A program made the position numbers and the translations under genes. DNA of 64,000 nucleotides, from assembly GCF_000724605.1 (NCBI RefSeq), contig NZ_CP008802.1, forward strand, positions 1,426,001-1,490,000. The letters are read 5' to 3'. The notes under the pieces are model-generated. The model had not been told where the DNA came from and did no database searches. It was given only the letters and a program-made list of their open reading frames with translations. Source of the stretch: Actinotignum schaalii. GTDB taxonomy: Bacteria > Actinomycetota > Actinomycetes > Actinomycetales > Actinomycetaceae. Shown here in pieces: positions 1 to 8,031 of this stretch. The first letter of the stretch is position 1. Each line of letters opens with the position of its first letter.

Positions 1-1
1 G

Positions 2-2062
2 CTCAACTCGCGTTCCTCGGATGGCATTATGGCCCGTAAGGTCGCCTTCTCGAAGGACGGCGGCCAGACCTACACTCCGATGCAGGTCGAATGGCAGCTG
101 CCCGACCCGCGCAATAACGCCTCGATTATCCGCGCGTTCCCGAACGCACCGGAAGGCAGCGCACAGGCGAAGATTTTGCTTTATTCTTCGTCGTCCGCGA
201 CCTCGCGTTCGAACGGCCTCGTGCGTATTTCGTACGACGACGGACGCACGTGGTCAGTTGGTAAGCAGTTCAAGCAAGGTGCCATGTCGTACTCCACGAT
301 GTGGGCCATGGATGATGGCCGATATGGCATCTTCTACGAGGGCGATAACAATGACATGCTCTATGCGCATTTCACCCTGGATTGGCTGAACTCCCTGCCT
401 GTTTCCGCGGTCCCCGCGGAGAACGCCAAGGTGTATCGCGGTAAGTCCACGATTCCGCTGTCGGTAACCAATATGGGCAGCGAGGATCTTGCTGGCGTGG
501 TAGCCACCCCCGGTGAGCTGCCCGCCGGTTGGGAAGCCGAAGCGGTGGAGCTGGGCACCCTCAAGGCCGGGGAAACCCGCGTTGTGCAGGTGCCGGTAGC
601 CATCGGTGCGAAGGTGCTGGCCGGTGACGGTAACCAGACCATTCCGTTCCTCATTACCTCCGGTGACAAGGTGGCGGCCAATGGCTTTGCCGAAGTCACC
701 CTCATCAACCGCGAATGCGAATCGCGACCGGTCTACGTGCCGGGCGTGAAGCTCGCTAACGAGGTGGCGGCGGAAACCGCCCGGGAGGATAACGGCACCG
801 ATAACCTCTTCGACGGGGACCTCAACACCATTTGGCACAGCCCGTGGAGCTCCACGATCACGCTGCCGCTGGATATTGATCTGGCCCTGCCCCAGGCTGA
901 GAATATCGGCCGAGTGGATGTACATCCGCGCAGCGCCGGCGGGGATAACGGTCGCATCCGTTCCGCGGAACTGTGGGCCGGTAAGGACGCCGCGAGCGCG
1001 GTGAAGATTGCCGAAGGCACCTTCGAGAATTCGCCGGAGCCGGCAACCTTCTTCGTGGACGCCAAGGACACCAAGTTCCTGCGCCTTCGCATTACCGGCA
1101 CCTACGGGCGCACCGCCGATTCCCTGGCCTCCGCCGCGGAAATCGCGGTGTACAAGATGACGGAAGTGTCCGATACCTGCGTGGAGCCGAGCCCCGAGCC
1201 CAGCCCCACGCCCGGTACCGAGGATCCGACGCCGGGCACTGAGCCGACGCCGGGTACTCCCGATCCGAGCCCCAAGCCGGATCCGACGCCCGATAAGCCG
1301 GCGCCGTCGCCCGATCCGACGCCCGGTACTCCGGACCCGAGCCCGACTCCCAGCCCGGAGCCGAGCGAACCGGAGGTTCCCGAATCCAACGGAAACTCCA
1401 ACTTCCTCTCGAACTCGTGGACATCCACAGTTGCTGATCTCGTCTTCTCCTATGGGCGCGCCGGCGACGAACTCCTCGTGGGCGATTGGACCGGAGATGG
1501 CCGCAAGTCCGTGGCGGTGCGCCGCGGCAACCAGTTCTTCGTGAAGAACTCCCTGGGCGGCGGCAATGCCGACACCGTCTTCTCCTACGGCAAGGCCGGA
1601 GACAAGGTCGCTGTAGGCGATTGGGATGGCGACGGCAAGTCCACCTTCGCGGTTATCCGCGGCAATAAGGTGTTCGTGAAGAACTCGCTGACCAGCGGCA
1701 ACGCCGATAGCGTTATCGCTTACGGCAAGGCCAGCGATACCCTCATCTCCGGCGATTGGGATGGCGACGGCGTCGCAACCTTCGCGGCGGTGCGCGGCAA
1801 CCAGTTCTTCGTGAAGAACTCCCTGGAATCCGGAAACGCGGACGCGGTCTTCAGCTTCGGCCGCGTGGGCGATGAGGTCATCGTCGGTGATTGGGATGGC
1901 GACGGCGTGGACACCGTTGGGGTGCGCCGCGGCAACGTCATCTACACCGCCGATGCGCAGGGCAATACCGTGATGAGCGTCGCCTACGGTAAGCCCGGCG
2001 ATCAGCTCATCATCGGTGACTGGGATGGCGACGGCATCGACACGCCTGGCGTGCGACGCTAA
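2..2062 (+). CDS. Secreted modular sialidase, C-terminal part (5' end outside window)
   Basis: The reading frame is open from the window edge, so the N-terminus (signal peptide, most of the propeller) is missing. The first ~120 codons are the end of a six-bladed sialidase domain: there are two Asp-box-like motifs (SKDGGQTY and SYDDGRTWS) and the typical end-of-domain segment with MWAMDDGRYGIFYE. A NEW3-like beta domain follows, then an F5/8 type C (discoidin-like) carbohydrate-binding domain (LFDGDLNTIWHS to FLRLRITG), a Pro/Thr/Glu-rich linker, and five 45-residue FG-GAP-like repeats with GDWDGDG signatures. No LPXTG is present, so the repeats probably hold the enzyme at the surface. Expected role: release of terminal sialic acid from host glycans. 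Family assignment is secure; the exact linkage specificity cannot be read. Confidence 0.88.
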   Translation, partial: LNSRSSDGIMARKVAFSKDGGQTYTPMQVEWQLPDPRNNASIIRAFPNAPEGSAQAKILLYSSSSATSRSNGLVRISYDDGRTWSVGKQFKQGAMSYSTMWAMDDGRYGIFYEGDNNDMLYAHFTLDWLNSLPVSAVPAENAKVYRGKSTIPLSVTNMGSEDLAGVVATPGELPAGWEAEAVELGTLKAGETRVVQVPVAIGAKVLAGDGNQTIPFLITSGDKVAANGFAEVTLINRECESRPVYVPGVKLANEVAAETAREDNGTDNLFDGDLNTIWHSPWSSTITLPLDIDLALPQAENIGRVDVHPRSAGGDNGRIRSAELWAGKDAASAVKIAEGTFENSPEPATFFVDAKDTKFLRLRITGTYGRTADSLASAAEIAVYKMTEVSDTCVEPSPEPSPTPGTEDPTPGTEPTPGTPDPSPKPDPTPDKPAPSPDPTPGTPDPSPTPSPEPSEPEVPESNGNSNFLSNSWTSTVADLVFSYGRAGDELLVGDWTGDGRKSVAVRRGNQFFVKNSLGGGNADTVFSYGKAGDKVAVGDWDGDGKSTFAVIRGNKVFVKNSLTSGNADSVIAYGKASDTLISGDWDGDGVATFAAVRGNQFFVKNSLESGNADAVFSFGRVGDEVIVGDWDGDGVDTVGVRRGNVIYTADAQGNTVMSVAYGKPGDQLIIGDWDGDGIDTPGVRR
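1442..2059 (+). repeat. Five tandem 135-bp repeats encoding FG-GAP-like units
   Basis: Units begin near 1442, 1577, 1712, 1847 and 1979, with a 45-codon period (the last is slightly shorter). Each encodes a V-F-S-Y-G start, a GDW(D/T)GDG acidic turn and an R-G-N-Q-F-F-V-K-N-S strand. DNA identity between units 1, 2, 3 and 4 is high in places, which allows unequal recombination. Confidence 0.85.
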
Positions 2063-2210
2063 GCGCTTCCCGCCTCGCGCAGAGGCACCTCATCTCATTG
2101 AGGCACCACCTCATCTCGCTGACATAGCGCCGCGGTGATGCAGCACCTTCGCATCAGGTAGCGCTTCGCGCCGAGAGGCACCTCGCGGTGCGAGAAGCGA
2201 GATACAAACC

Positions 2211-2248
2211 GGGGCCGGGTGGGCTGGATTTCCAGCTCACCCGGCCCC
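2211..2248. terminator. Bidirectional hairpin terminator between convergent sialidase genes
   Basis: An 18-bp stem with one G-T pair (arms 2211-2228 and 2231-2248) lies between the + strand sialidase and the - strand sialidase-like gene. There is no clear U tract, which is common for actinobacterial terminators. The 224-bp gap from 2063 to 2286 otherwise holds only short GAGGCACCTC-type repeats. Confidence 0.7.
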
Positions 2249-2286
2249 GTTGCGTGGCGTGCCGCGCGGGTACGTTCCCGGCTTAG

Positions 2287-3501
2287 TTAGCGCAGTTCAC
2301 TGCCAGGGATAAGGTCGAGGTACAGCGAGTTCTCGCGTTCAAAAACGACGGCGAGGCTATCCGAGAGCCACACCGCGTCCGAGTAACCGAATTCGCCCGG
2401 GCCCAGGGAGCGGAGCAGGCGTCCGGCGTCGTCGACAATAGCCCCGTTCTCCCGCGCGGTATCCGAATGCGGGTGGATGAGGACGGTGCCATCTCCGCAG
2501 GTGATGAGCTTGGCATTGCACCCCGGATCGGGGAGGCTGAGGGGCTGCGGCGCGGACCAGCTCAGGCCGTCGCTTGAGCGCGCCACCACTCGCCCGCCGC
2601 GGCCCTGGAGGCGAATATTCGCGATGACCTCGCCGCCGCTCACCTCGAGGGTAGTTTCGTCCAGGCCCGGGGTGCCGACCGGGCGGATCGGTTCGGAAAT
2701 CGCCACGATCCGGCCCGCGCGCACATGCACCACGTAGATCACGGCTTCCCCGCCGCGGTTCGTGACATACGGCAGGAGGGCGGTATCGCCCAGCAGCGGG
2801 GTGGAACCGGAGGTGGCGAAGAGGCCATCGCACCGCAGCTCGCTATAGAGCTGGTCATCCACCCGAGTATGGGTCAGGGAGTCGAGGCTGGTCCCCCAGG
2901 CAATCCAGGCTTCCAGGCGCGGCCCGGCAAAGCGCGAACCGAAGTAGCCGATTTCCTCGGAGGCGGCGTAGGCCAGGGTAATGCCGGCGTCGTTGCCATC
3001 AGAGTTCCCGGCATCGCTCCCGGCATCGCTCCCGGCGGCGGTTGGCGCTGCGGCATCCGCGCCGGCAGCACTGCGCACAGGCGCACCGGCCACGCAGGGA
3101 TCCCCGCACACCGCCGGCGTTCCCGGAACCGGGCGCGGCGCGGAAAAGTCGAGGTCCTGCGCGCGCAGCGGGGTGCCTGCGGCAGAAGCTCCCGAGTCCG
3201 CGGCGCTCGCCCCCGCCTCGGCGGAGAGCTCAGCGGTGATATAGCAAATCCGGTTGGGATTGGGCAGGTCGGCAGCCATGGCGCCGCCCAGGTTTTCCCA
3301 GTCAAAATCCCCGCTCGGATGCGGGCGTTCATCGAAGAAGACGGTCAGCTGGTTATCCCGATGCAGCACGGCCGGGATGCGGAAATCACGGTCGGCGGTA
3401 CGGGTGACGAGCGCGCGGGCCGAACGGCCAGCCGCGGCGCCAGCGCTGGGCGCGGTGGCCTGCGCACGACCATTGTGCGGGTCCTTATGTAGTGAAGTCA
3501 T
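2287..3501 (-). CDS. Sialidase-like protein without signal peptide
   Basis: A 404-residue protein. Near residue 40 it has a sialidase-type FRIPAV motif (the arginine that binds the sialic acid carboxylate), followed by FFDERPHPSGD. Near residue 320 there is one Asp box (SSDGLSWSAP). No signal peptide or membrane segment is seen, so a cytoplasmic exo-sialidase, or a sialidase-fold protein of unknown activity, is likely. An Ala/Gly/Asp-rich low-complexity stretch (about residues 100-175) interrupts the propeller. The start is the ATG at 3501 with GGATGG upstream. It is convergent with the secreted sialidase, so the pair may handle host glycans outside and imported sialosides inside; that is inference. 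Confidence 0.7.
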   Translation of the reverse strand: MTSLHKDPHNGRAQATAPSAGAAAGRSARALVTRTADRDFRIPAVLHRDNQLTVFFDERPHPSGDFDWENLGGAMAADLPNPNRICYITAELSAEAGASAADSGASAAGTPLRAQDLDFSAPRPVPGTPAVCGDPCVAGAPVRSAAGADAAAPTAAGSDAGSDAGNSDGNDAGITLAYAASEEIGYFGSRFAGPRLEAWIAWGTSLDSLTHTRVDDQLYSELRCDGLFATSGSTPLLGDTALLPYVTNRGGEAVIYVVHVRAGRIVAISEPIRPVGTPGLDETTLEVSGGEVIANIRLQGRGGRVVARSSDGLSWSAPQPLSLPDPGCNAKLITCGDGTVLIHPHSDTARENGAIVDDAGRLLRSLGPGEFGYSDAVWLSDSLAVVFERENSLYLDLIPGSELR

Positions 3502-3689
3502 GGCACCATCCTATGCGGTTGTCAGACTTAATGCCGCGGGCCGGGCGCCGGGCTGCTGGCGTGCACTTTTTCGCGGGATAACGGGGCTGGTGGGCGGTAG
3601 GCGCGGCGTCGTCGCCCTTCTTGACAAGGAAGCGCGAACCGGTGGTGCACACCACGTTTTGACAGGGCCGCCGCGCTGTGTAACATCCT

Positions 3690-3790
3690 GTGTGCAGCAA
3701 GCGAGGCCGGGAGGTACCACCCGCGTTTCGAGCTGTTCGCGTACAGCAACGATACCGATTCTTGACCTTTACTAGAGCTTGCACTGAAGA
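3690..3790 (-). promoter_or_regulatory. Possible T-box-like RNA element (weak candidate)
   Basis: Read on the - strand: a short hairpin (3732-3747, GCTGT/ACAGC arms, similar to a T-box stem III), then a GCGGGTGGTACC sequence with the TGGNACC core at 3713-3719, then CCCGG that can pair with the preceding CGGG. An AGTA sequence lies upstream at about 3770. No aminoacyl-tRNA synthetase or amino-acid gene lies downstream; the next - strand gene is the sialidase-like one. The 479-bp gap between 3501 and 3981 holds nothing else recognisable apart from the promoter of the acetyltransferase. Confidence 0.25.
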
Positions 3791-3980
3791 CTTTTCTTGT
3801 TTTACGCTGAGGTTCAGCGGCCCATGACCGCGTGACACCCCCGGTGTTTCGTCCAGTACGACGACGCCACCCCCAACCCAACCTAACAGCAGCGCATGTT
3901 TGCCTGATACATACCAAGCGCTGGCTAATTCCTGACCGAATTTCCCCTGTGGGACCGAGTTGCGGAGGACGACGACTCTC

Positions 3981-4541
3981 ATGACCACTCAACTGACTCG
4001 CCTGACACGGTGCACGCGTGAGGACATCCCCACCCTCGCCACCATCCGCCGCACCATCGAAGAAACTATGGCCGCCGCCGGCAACAGCCAATGGCCCCTA
4101 GGCTCGCTGCCGGTGTGGAAGATCGCCGAGCAGGTGGACGCCGGCGAATTCTGGGCTTTGCGCGCGGCTGACGGCACCATCACCGCCGCGGTGCGGGCCC
4201 TGCATTCCGACCCGCTCATCTGGTTCGACGATATGCCTGCCCTCTACCTGCACACCCTCATGTCCAATCCGGCCGCTGCGGCGAAGGGCGCCGGGCGGGC
4301 GATCCTGGCCGCAATGGCTCAGCTGGCCGTGACCTACGGCTACGACCGGGTGCGCCTGGATTGCGTGGGGCCGCTGCGCGGTTTTTACGCTCGCCAAGGA
4401 TTTGAGGACACCGGCATGACCCATTCTGGTAACCACTCGGCGGATATGGATGCGCATCTCATGGAGCGCATCCTGCTACCGGAGTTCACGCCGGTGGGGG
4501 AGTTTGGGGCTATGCTCGAAGCTGCTGCACCACTGGTGTAG
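3981..4541 (+). CDS. GNAT-family N-acetyltransferase
   Basis: A 186-residue protein. The acetyl-CoA-binding motif A is recognisable in the middle (LMSNPAAAAKGAGRAIL, a variant of V-x-x-x-x-R/Q-x-x-G-x-G/A). It is followed by the C-terminal Y-G-Y-D-R-V-R-L-D-C...FYARQGFEDTG pattern typical of the GNAT fold. GGAGGA at 3964-3969 favours the ATG at 3981 over an upstream TTG. The substrate is unknown. The gene stands alone just upstream of tRNA-Ser. Confidence 0.8.
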   Translation: MTTQLTRLTRCTREDIPTLATIRRTIEETMAAAGNSQWPLGSLPVWKIAEQVDAGEFWALRAADGTITAAVRALHSDPLIWFDDMPALYLHTLMSNPAAAAKGAGRAILAAMAQLAVTYGYDRVRLDCVGPLRGFYARQGFEDTGMTHSGNHSADMDAHLMERILLPEFTPVGEFGAMLEAAAPLV

Positions 4542-4598
4542 CAGCGCGCGAAACTACGCTAAACTAGCCTTTTGCAGCCCGCGTGGGCGGCGCTGCTT

Positions 4599-4686
4599 GG
4601 AGAGTTGTCAGAGCGGCCGAATGAGACGGTCTTGAAAACCGTTGTGCGGCGACCCCGCACCAAGGGTTCGAATCCCTTACTCTCCG
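4599..4686 (+). tRNA. tRNA-Ser (anticodon UGA)
   Basis: An 88-nt class II tRNA. The acceptor stem GGAGAGT pairs with ACTCTCC, and the discriminator is G at 4686. The anticodon stem ACGGT/ACCGT encloses the loop CTTGAAA with anticodon TGA at 4633-4635. The long variable arm and T-arm GGGTTCGAATCCC are present. CCA is not encoded. Confidence 0.97.
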
Positions 4687-4920
4687 CATGTGATCTAGCC
4701 CTCAGGTCAAGAAATTGGCTTGAGGACTTAGTTTTTCGTGGTAAGACGCGGAAAAATCGGGGTCTAGTAAGGCGTTAAACACTCTCCCCGTTACTGGTTC
4801 TTACCGGCCTTTAGGGGTACTTACGGGTACTCCGGGGGTGCTTTTGGGGGTACAAACCCAAGGGTGCGTGATTTGTACCCCCAAACCGGGGCGCGCGGCG
4901 AAAATAAAAGGGGCGTTTTG
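4687..4920. other. Intergenic region with a large inverted repeat downstream of tRNA-Ser
   Basis: This stretch holds iterated GGGTAC-type motifs (about 4813-4853) and a perfect 14-bp inverted repeat: TTTGGGGGTACAAA at 4843-4856 and its complement at 4872-4885, with a 15-nt spacer. It could be a protein-binding array such as the remains of an integration or replication site beside a tRNA, or a hairpin. No integrase gene or direct repeat of the tRNA 3' end was seen. Confidence 0.6.
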
Positions 4921-5118
4921 ATGAACAGCGCCTCTGTTCGGGGCTGCGGGATAGATTTACACGCTGATAGTATTGAGATGCCGGCGAAAAGAGGGTCAGG
5001 GATCCTCTTCCCCCACCGAGGGGATAGCTGGCTCCTACTTTTTACCTGCCCCCGGCTACCCAACACTGGCAGCGAGCGGCTCAACATGAGTCAAAATGTT
5101 CTTCAATATATGCCCTGA
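4921..5118 (+). CDS. Possible small hypothetical protein
   Basis: A 65-codon frame opens at an ATG preceded by AAAAGGGG at a good distance. The sequence (begins MNSASVRGCGIDLHADS) matches no family I know and has no clear codon bias. It may be a relic of an element that entered next to tRNA-Ser. Confidence 0.25.
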   Translation: MNSASVRGCGIDLHADSIEMPAKRGSGILFPHRGDSWLLLFTCPRLPNTGSERLNMSQNVLQYMP

Positions 5119-5197
5119 GCGATGGACAGCGGAACATTTTTCACGCGATGACGGCTCGATGTCGAGCGGAAGTTCTCGAACGGAAAGGCTTCTAACA

Positions 5198-5371
5198 ATG
5201 AGAACAGACGCAGAACTACTCGCCGAAATTGAAAGCGATGCGGGCATTGATCCCGAACGGCTTATTACGGATCCAGAGCTAGTAAAAATAGCTGCCGCGC
5301 AAATTCGAATCAAAGTCGCACAACGCGCGCTTGAGGGGGCAGTCACACATGCCCGAAAATGTACGAATTAG
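5198..5371 (+). CDS. Small hypothetical protein
   Basis: A 57-residue frame starts at an ATG with GGAAAGG upstream. The product is charged and predicted mostly helical (MRTDAELLAEIESDAGI followed by DPELVKIAAAQIRIKVAQRALEGAV). Regular helix periodicity suggests a real small protein, perhaps a DNA-binding accessory or an antitoxin-size protein. No family is recognised. Confidence 0.4.
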   Translation: MRTDAELLAEIESDAGIDPERLITDPELVKIAAAQIRIKVAQRALEGAVTHARKCTN

Positions 5372-5472
5372 CGGGCCAAACCCCGGCTTCTCCGGCAAGA
5401 ACACATCCAAGTCGCACCAAGTCTCGTTTCCACCACTCTCCGACGCGCCTTTAGCCTGCCTGTAGAGAAAGG

Positions 5473-5517
5473 CCCCGGTCATTTGTGCATTGCTAAAAGC
5501 TAGAGGCCTGACCGGGG
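5473..5517. terminator. Hairpin between small ORF and antitoxin locus
   Basis: Nine-bp perfect arms (CCCCGGTCA at 5473-5481 and TGACCGGGG at 5509-5517) with a 27-nt loop. It sits 3' to both the + strand small ORFs and the truncated - strand toxin, as a bidirectional terminator would. Confidence 0.45.
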
Positions 5518-5534
5518 GTCTATCACTAGTCAAT

Positions 5535-5600
5535 CTACTTGAACAGCGCCTTGGCGTCACGCTTGAACTGATTCGTACGAAAGACGCTAGTCAGCCTCAT
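5535..5600 (-). pseudogene. Truncated YafQ/RelE-like toxin fragment
   Basis: The ATG at 5600 overlaps the antitoxin stop region, as in DinJ-YafQ operons. The 21 codons read MRLTSVFRTNQFKRDAKALF-K, which resembles the start of YafQ-family mRNA interferases (R-T-x-Q-F-K-R-D). The frame then stops, and the next sequence is the hairpin at 5473-5517. The catalytic part is therefore missing, by deletion. Confidence 0.55.
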
Positions 5601-5841
5601 TGAGATCCGCCATCAGCTCAGCGACGCTACTAAACGATGCGCCGGTGCGGGACTCAACTTCAGCTCTCGCCACGGCACTGGCCGAGTTCCCGCGATGCGG
5701 CGTGAACGGAATGCCGTTGCTGGCAATCGACTGCCGCAAAAACATATTGATGGCAGTACTCATATCCAACCCAAGATCACGGAATAACTCCGCCGCCTGG
5801 GCCTTCGTTTCATCATCCGTCCGGAAAGATACATTTGCCAC
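5587..5841 (-). CDS. RelB/DinJ-family antitoxin
   Basis: An 84-residue protein starting VANVSFRTDDETKAQAAELF, followed by the family signature of a ribbon-helix-helix domain (LGLDMSTAINMFLRQSI, then NGIPF). GTG at 5841 is chosen because it gives the canonical N-terminus of DinJ proteins and has GGGGTGG upstream. In intact systems this protein binds YafQ and represses the operon. Here the toxin is a 21-codon fragment, so it is an orphan antitoxin. A palindrome at 5876-5887 is the likely operator. Confidence 0.85.
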   Translation of the reverse strand: MANVSFRTDDETKAQAAELFRDLGLDMSTAINMFLRQSIASNGIPFTPHRGNSASAVARAEVESRTGASFSSVAELMADLNEAD

Positions 5842-5875
5842 CACAACCACCCCACTACGCGCAATTAACATTACT

Positions 5876-5887
5876 CTGTATATACAG
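5876..5887. promoter_or_regulatory. Probable antitoxin operator (CTGTATATACAG)
   Basis: A perfect 12-bp palindrome about 35 bp upstream of the antitoxin start. Toxin-antitoxin operons of the RelB/DinJ family are autorepressed through such palindromes. The rest of the 313-bp gap up to tRNA-Arg contains no credible gene. Confidence 0.5.
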
Positions 5888-6105
5888 TAGCATTGATCGC
5901 GCAAGATCGTGGGAACTTTCTGGCTAAGTCCGGTTGAATGCGCCCACACAGCGAGCCAGCGCACCTGCCACCACTACCCAGCACCGACCGCAGATCCAGC
6001 CAGGCCAGATGTGAAACATAACGCACCTGGCCTGTAGATTTTGCTCTCGCCGGGGAACGCGGTAAACTCTTATCTGTCGCAAAACGAGGCGGGTTAATCG
6101 CTCGC

Positions 6106-6128
6106 CTCCTCAATTTTTTATTGAGGAG
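6106..6128. other. Short perfect hairpin upstream of tRNA-Arg
   Basis: Nine-bp arms CTCCTCAAT and ATTGAGGAG around a T-rich loop. A second stem, GAGGCG (6086-6091) with CGCCTC (6103-6108), overlaps it and could form instead. It may be a terminator for leftward or rightward transcription before the tRNA promoter. Confidence 0.4.
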
Positions 6129-6154
6129 CTTGCTGGTAGCCACCTCGTGACTGT

Positions 6155-6227
6155 GCGCTCGTAGCTCAGTGGATAGAGCATCTGACTACGGATCAGAAGG
6201 TCGGGGGTTCGAATCCCTTCGAGCGCG
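6155..6227 (+). tRNA. tRNA-Arg (anticodon ACG)
   Basis: A 73-nt cloverleaf: acceptor GCGCTCG/CGAGCGC, anticodon stem TCTGA/TCAGA with loop CTACGGA (anticodon ACG), T-arm GGGGGTTCGAATCCC. The discriminator is G at 6227. CCA is not encoded. Confidence 0.97.
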
Positions 6228-6363
6228 CGAAGCTCCTCCTCGGTGACCCAAATCCCGGTGGGGAGCAATTTCTTTTTCCACGCTCAAGCCCGGTGCCGCA
6301 AGCCCCGCCGCAAAACCACCTAAGGGTTAATAGACAAAAATAGTTGCTAATGACGGCGTGTCG

Positions 6364-7897
6364 TTAGCTCCCGATCCGGCCTTTACGGATGTTCAGACCG
6401 TCTTCCCACGGGCGCTCCATGTCGATATGGGTATCGATCTCGACGGGCTTATCGCTGGGCGTGCTAACGGGTTTCTTCCTCACGTGGGTCTTGTTTGACG
6501 CGAAATCAGACATCGGCTGAGTGTTGATCGACCTGGAATAAAGCCAATAATCAAGCGCGGTCAACAGGTGGGGCTGGGACCAGCCACGGTGGATGTGTAA
6601 GAACTCTTTCAACGGGGGTTAATAGACAAAAAGTGGGTCTAATGCCGGTGTGTCGTTGGCTTGGATCCGGCTTGGATCCGTACGAACCGGGTACACAAAC
6701 GAAGTGCGAGGGAGAGCACCGTTTGCCCCCGATTTCGTGTCTCTAACGCGCACTATGGCGCCTACACGGCCCAGAAAGCGCACTCTGACACCTCTACCCG
6801 CCCGTGACCGCGGCGCGTCACAGCCCGGACGAAACGAATTTCCGTCAAGGCATGTCACGCAACGCATGTCAAGGAAGCAAGCTTATTGAGGTGCTCGACC
6901 TCAATAAGGCCGACTTTTCGTTGCTACGACAGGGCAAACCCCGGATATAAGACCCACCATTTGTCTATTAGCCCTTCAACGGCGCGTTCACCCCTCCCTC
7001 AAGCCGGTTCGTCGTCGACTCAAGCACGCTGGACACGTCCAGGCTCGGATCAAGGAACGTAAAGAGCACGCCTTGTTTGACGTAACGGTCAAGAGAGCCC
7101 ACGATCTTACGAGTCGGGGTGTGGGTGTACCACCATTTCTTGTTTTTCCGCGCGAAAGAAGGAATATTCTCCAGGTGGGTTTCCTCCCGATAGGTCTTCT
7201 CTGCCAGCCACGTGTCGTAGAGGCCGTGGAAGGCGTGTAGCGAGTTTTGCCAGGCGATAGCACCCTCGCGGGTATCCACTTTGGTTAGGTCGAGAGCGAG
7301 CTTGTATAAGGCCTTATGAGCCTCGGTTTGCGGGCGGGTGGTGGTGACTTGGCGGATATTACGTTGCACGTGTACCAGGCAGCGTTGGATGCGTGTGGTG
7401 GGCCATTCCTGCTTTATCGCTGCCAGCGCGCCTGCTGCCCCGTCGGTAGTAGCCACGATAGGGGCGGGCAGACGGCGTAGGAGGGCGAGGTAGGCGGCTT
7501 TGGATTCACGGTCGCATAGTTGGTAGGCGATCACGCCTTCTCGCGTGTAAGCGATCAGTACGCACCAGTTGTAGGCGATATAGGTCCCGTCGATGAAGAC
7601 CTGGTCGTAGACCTGTCCGGTAGGTGTCCAGATGGGGTGGGTTTGCCAGCACCAGGCATGCTTGCGGTCCCAGGCGCGCGTGTCGCGCGGGCTGAGGCGT
7701 CGGGGCGCGGTTGTGGTGATGTAGGTGAGGAATTCACCGAATTCTTGGGCGTGTTTTTGCCGGTCATCGGTCGCGGTGAAACTGTATTTGCATTCCTTGC
7801 AATACCAACGCTGACGGCCGTTTGGGTGGTGGCCGTTTTTCTTCATGGGGGTATCGCATATAGGGCAACGGCGGGCGCGTGTGGAAAGGGTTTTCAC
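6364..7897 (-). pseudogene. IS1249-type (IS256 family) transposase, split by MITE insertion
   Basis: The 5' part (7897 to about 6975) encodes a zinc-ribbon start (C11, C14, C33, C36) and a DDE core: D103 in VFIDGTYI, D152 in ATTDGAAG and E300 in TNRLEGGVNAPLK. The frame then runs into the inserted element and stops. After removal of the MITE and one 8-bp target repeat the frame continues exactly as PLK-EFLHIHRGWSQPHL to a stop at 6364, giving about 388 residues. The start is GTG at 7897. The truncated protein keeps all three catalytic residues but lacks its last ~80 residues. Confidence 0.9.
6616..6974. mobile_element. 359-bp MITE with IS256/IS1249-type ends
   Basis: Terminal repeats GGGTTAATAGACAAAAAGTG (left) and, reverse complement of the right end, GGGCTAATAGACAAATGGTG. 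It is flanked by 8-bp target duplications TTCAACGG (6608-6615 and 6975-6982). Homology to the host IS continues inward: TGTCGTTGGC near the left end, and a TATTGAGG/CCTCAATA hairpin (about 6884-6910) near the right end, as in the full element. No transposase-like frame is present, so it is a non-autonomous derivative mobilised in trans by this IS family. Confidence 0.9.
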
Positions 7898-8031
7898 TCC
7901 ATGGGGATATCCCGGTGTTTGTCAAGCATGCAAGGCTATTGAGGTCGAAAAGCTCAATAACCCGGACTTTCCAGCGTCATAGCAAGGGAAAGTCCGGGTA
8001 TTAGCAACCATTTCTGTCTATTTACCCCCAC

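Larger units (their letters stand above)
6324..8027 (-). mobile_element. IS256/IS1249-type insertion sequence, interrupted by a MITE
   Basis: The ends are imperfect inverted repeats: left GGGTTAATAGACAAAAATAG and right (reverse complement) GGGTAAATAGACAGAAATGG, both continuing TTGCTAAT. They are flanked by an 8-bp target duplication CCACCTAA (6316-6323 and 8028-8035). The right copy contains the stop codon of the neighbouring gene. Inside, upstream of the transposase, are a 12-bp perfect inverted repeat (7961-7972/7987-7998) and a TATTGAG-type hairpin (about 7936-7960). The transposase gene is split by the MITE at 6616-6974, so this copy cannot move by itself. Without the MITE and one of its target repeats the element would be about 1.34 kb, normal for the family. 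Confidence 0.9.

Noticed and set aside
4572-4778. 68-codon + strand frame reading GELSERPNETVLKTVVRRPR
   Set aside because: It overlaps tRNA-Ser; this peptide is the well-known translation of a serine tRNA gene, not a protein.
5279-5560. 93-codon - strand frame ending in LRGSYFY
   Set aside because: It crosses the hairpin at 5473-5517 and the small + strand gene, has no good RBS, and no recognised family.
6650-6889. Short frames on both strands inside the MITE
   Set aside because: No RBS, no similarity to transposase, and the element is explained by its terminal repeats alone.
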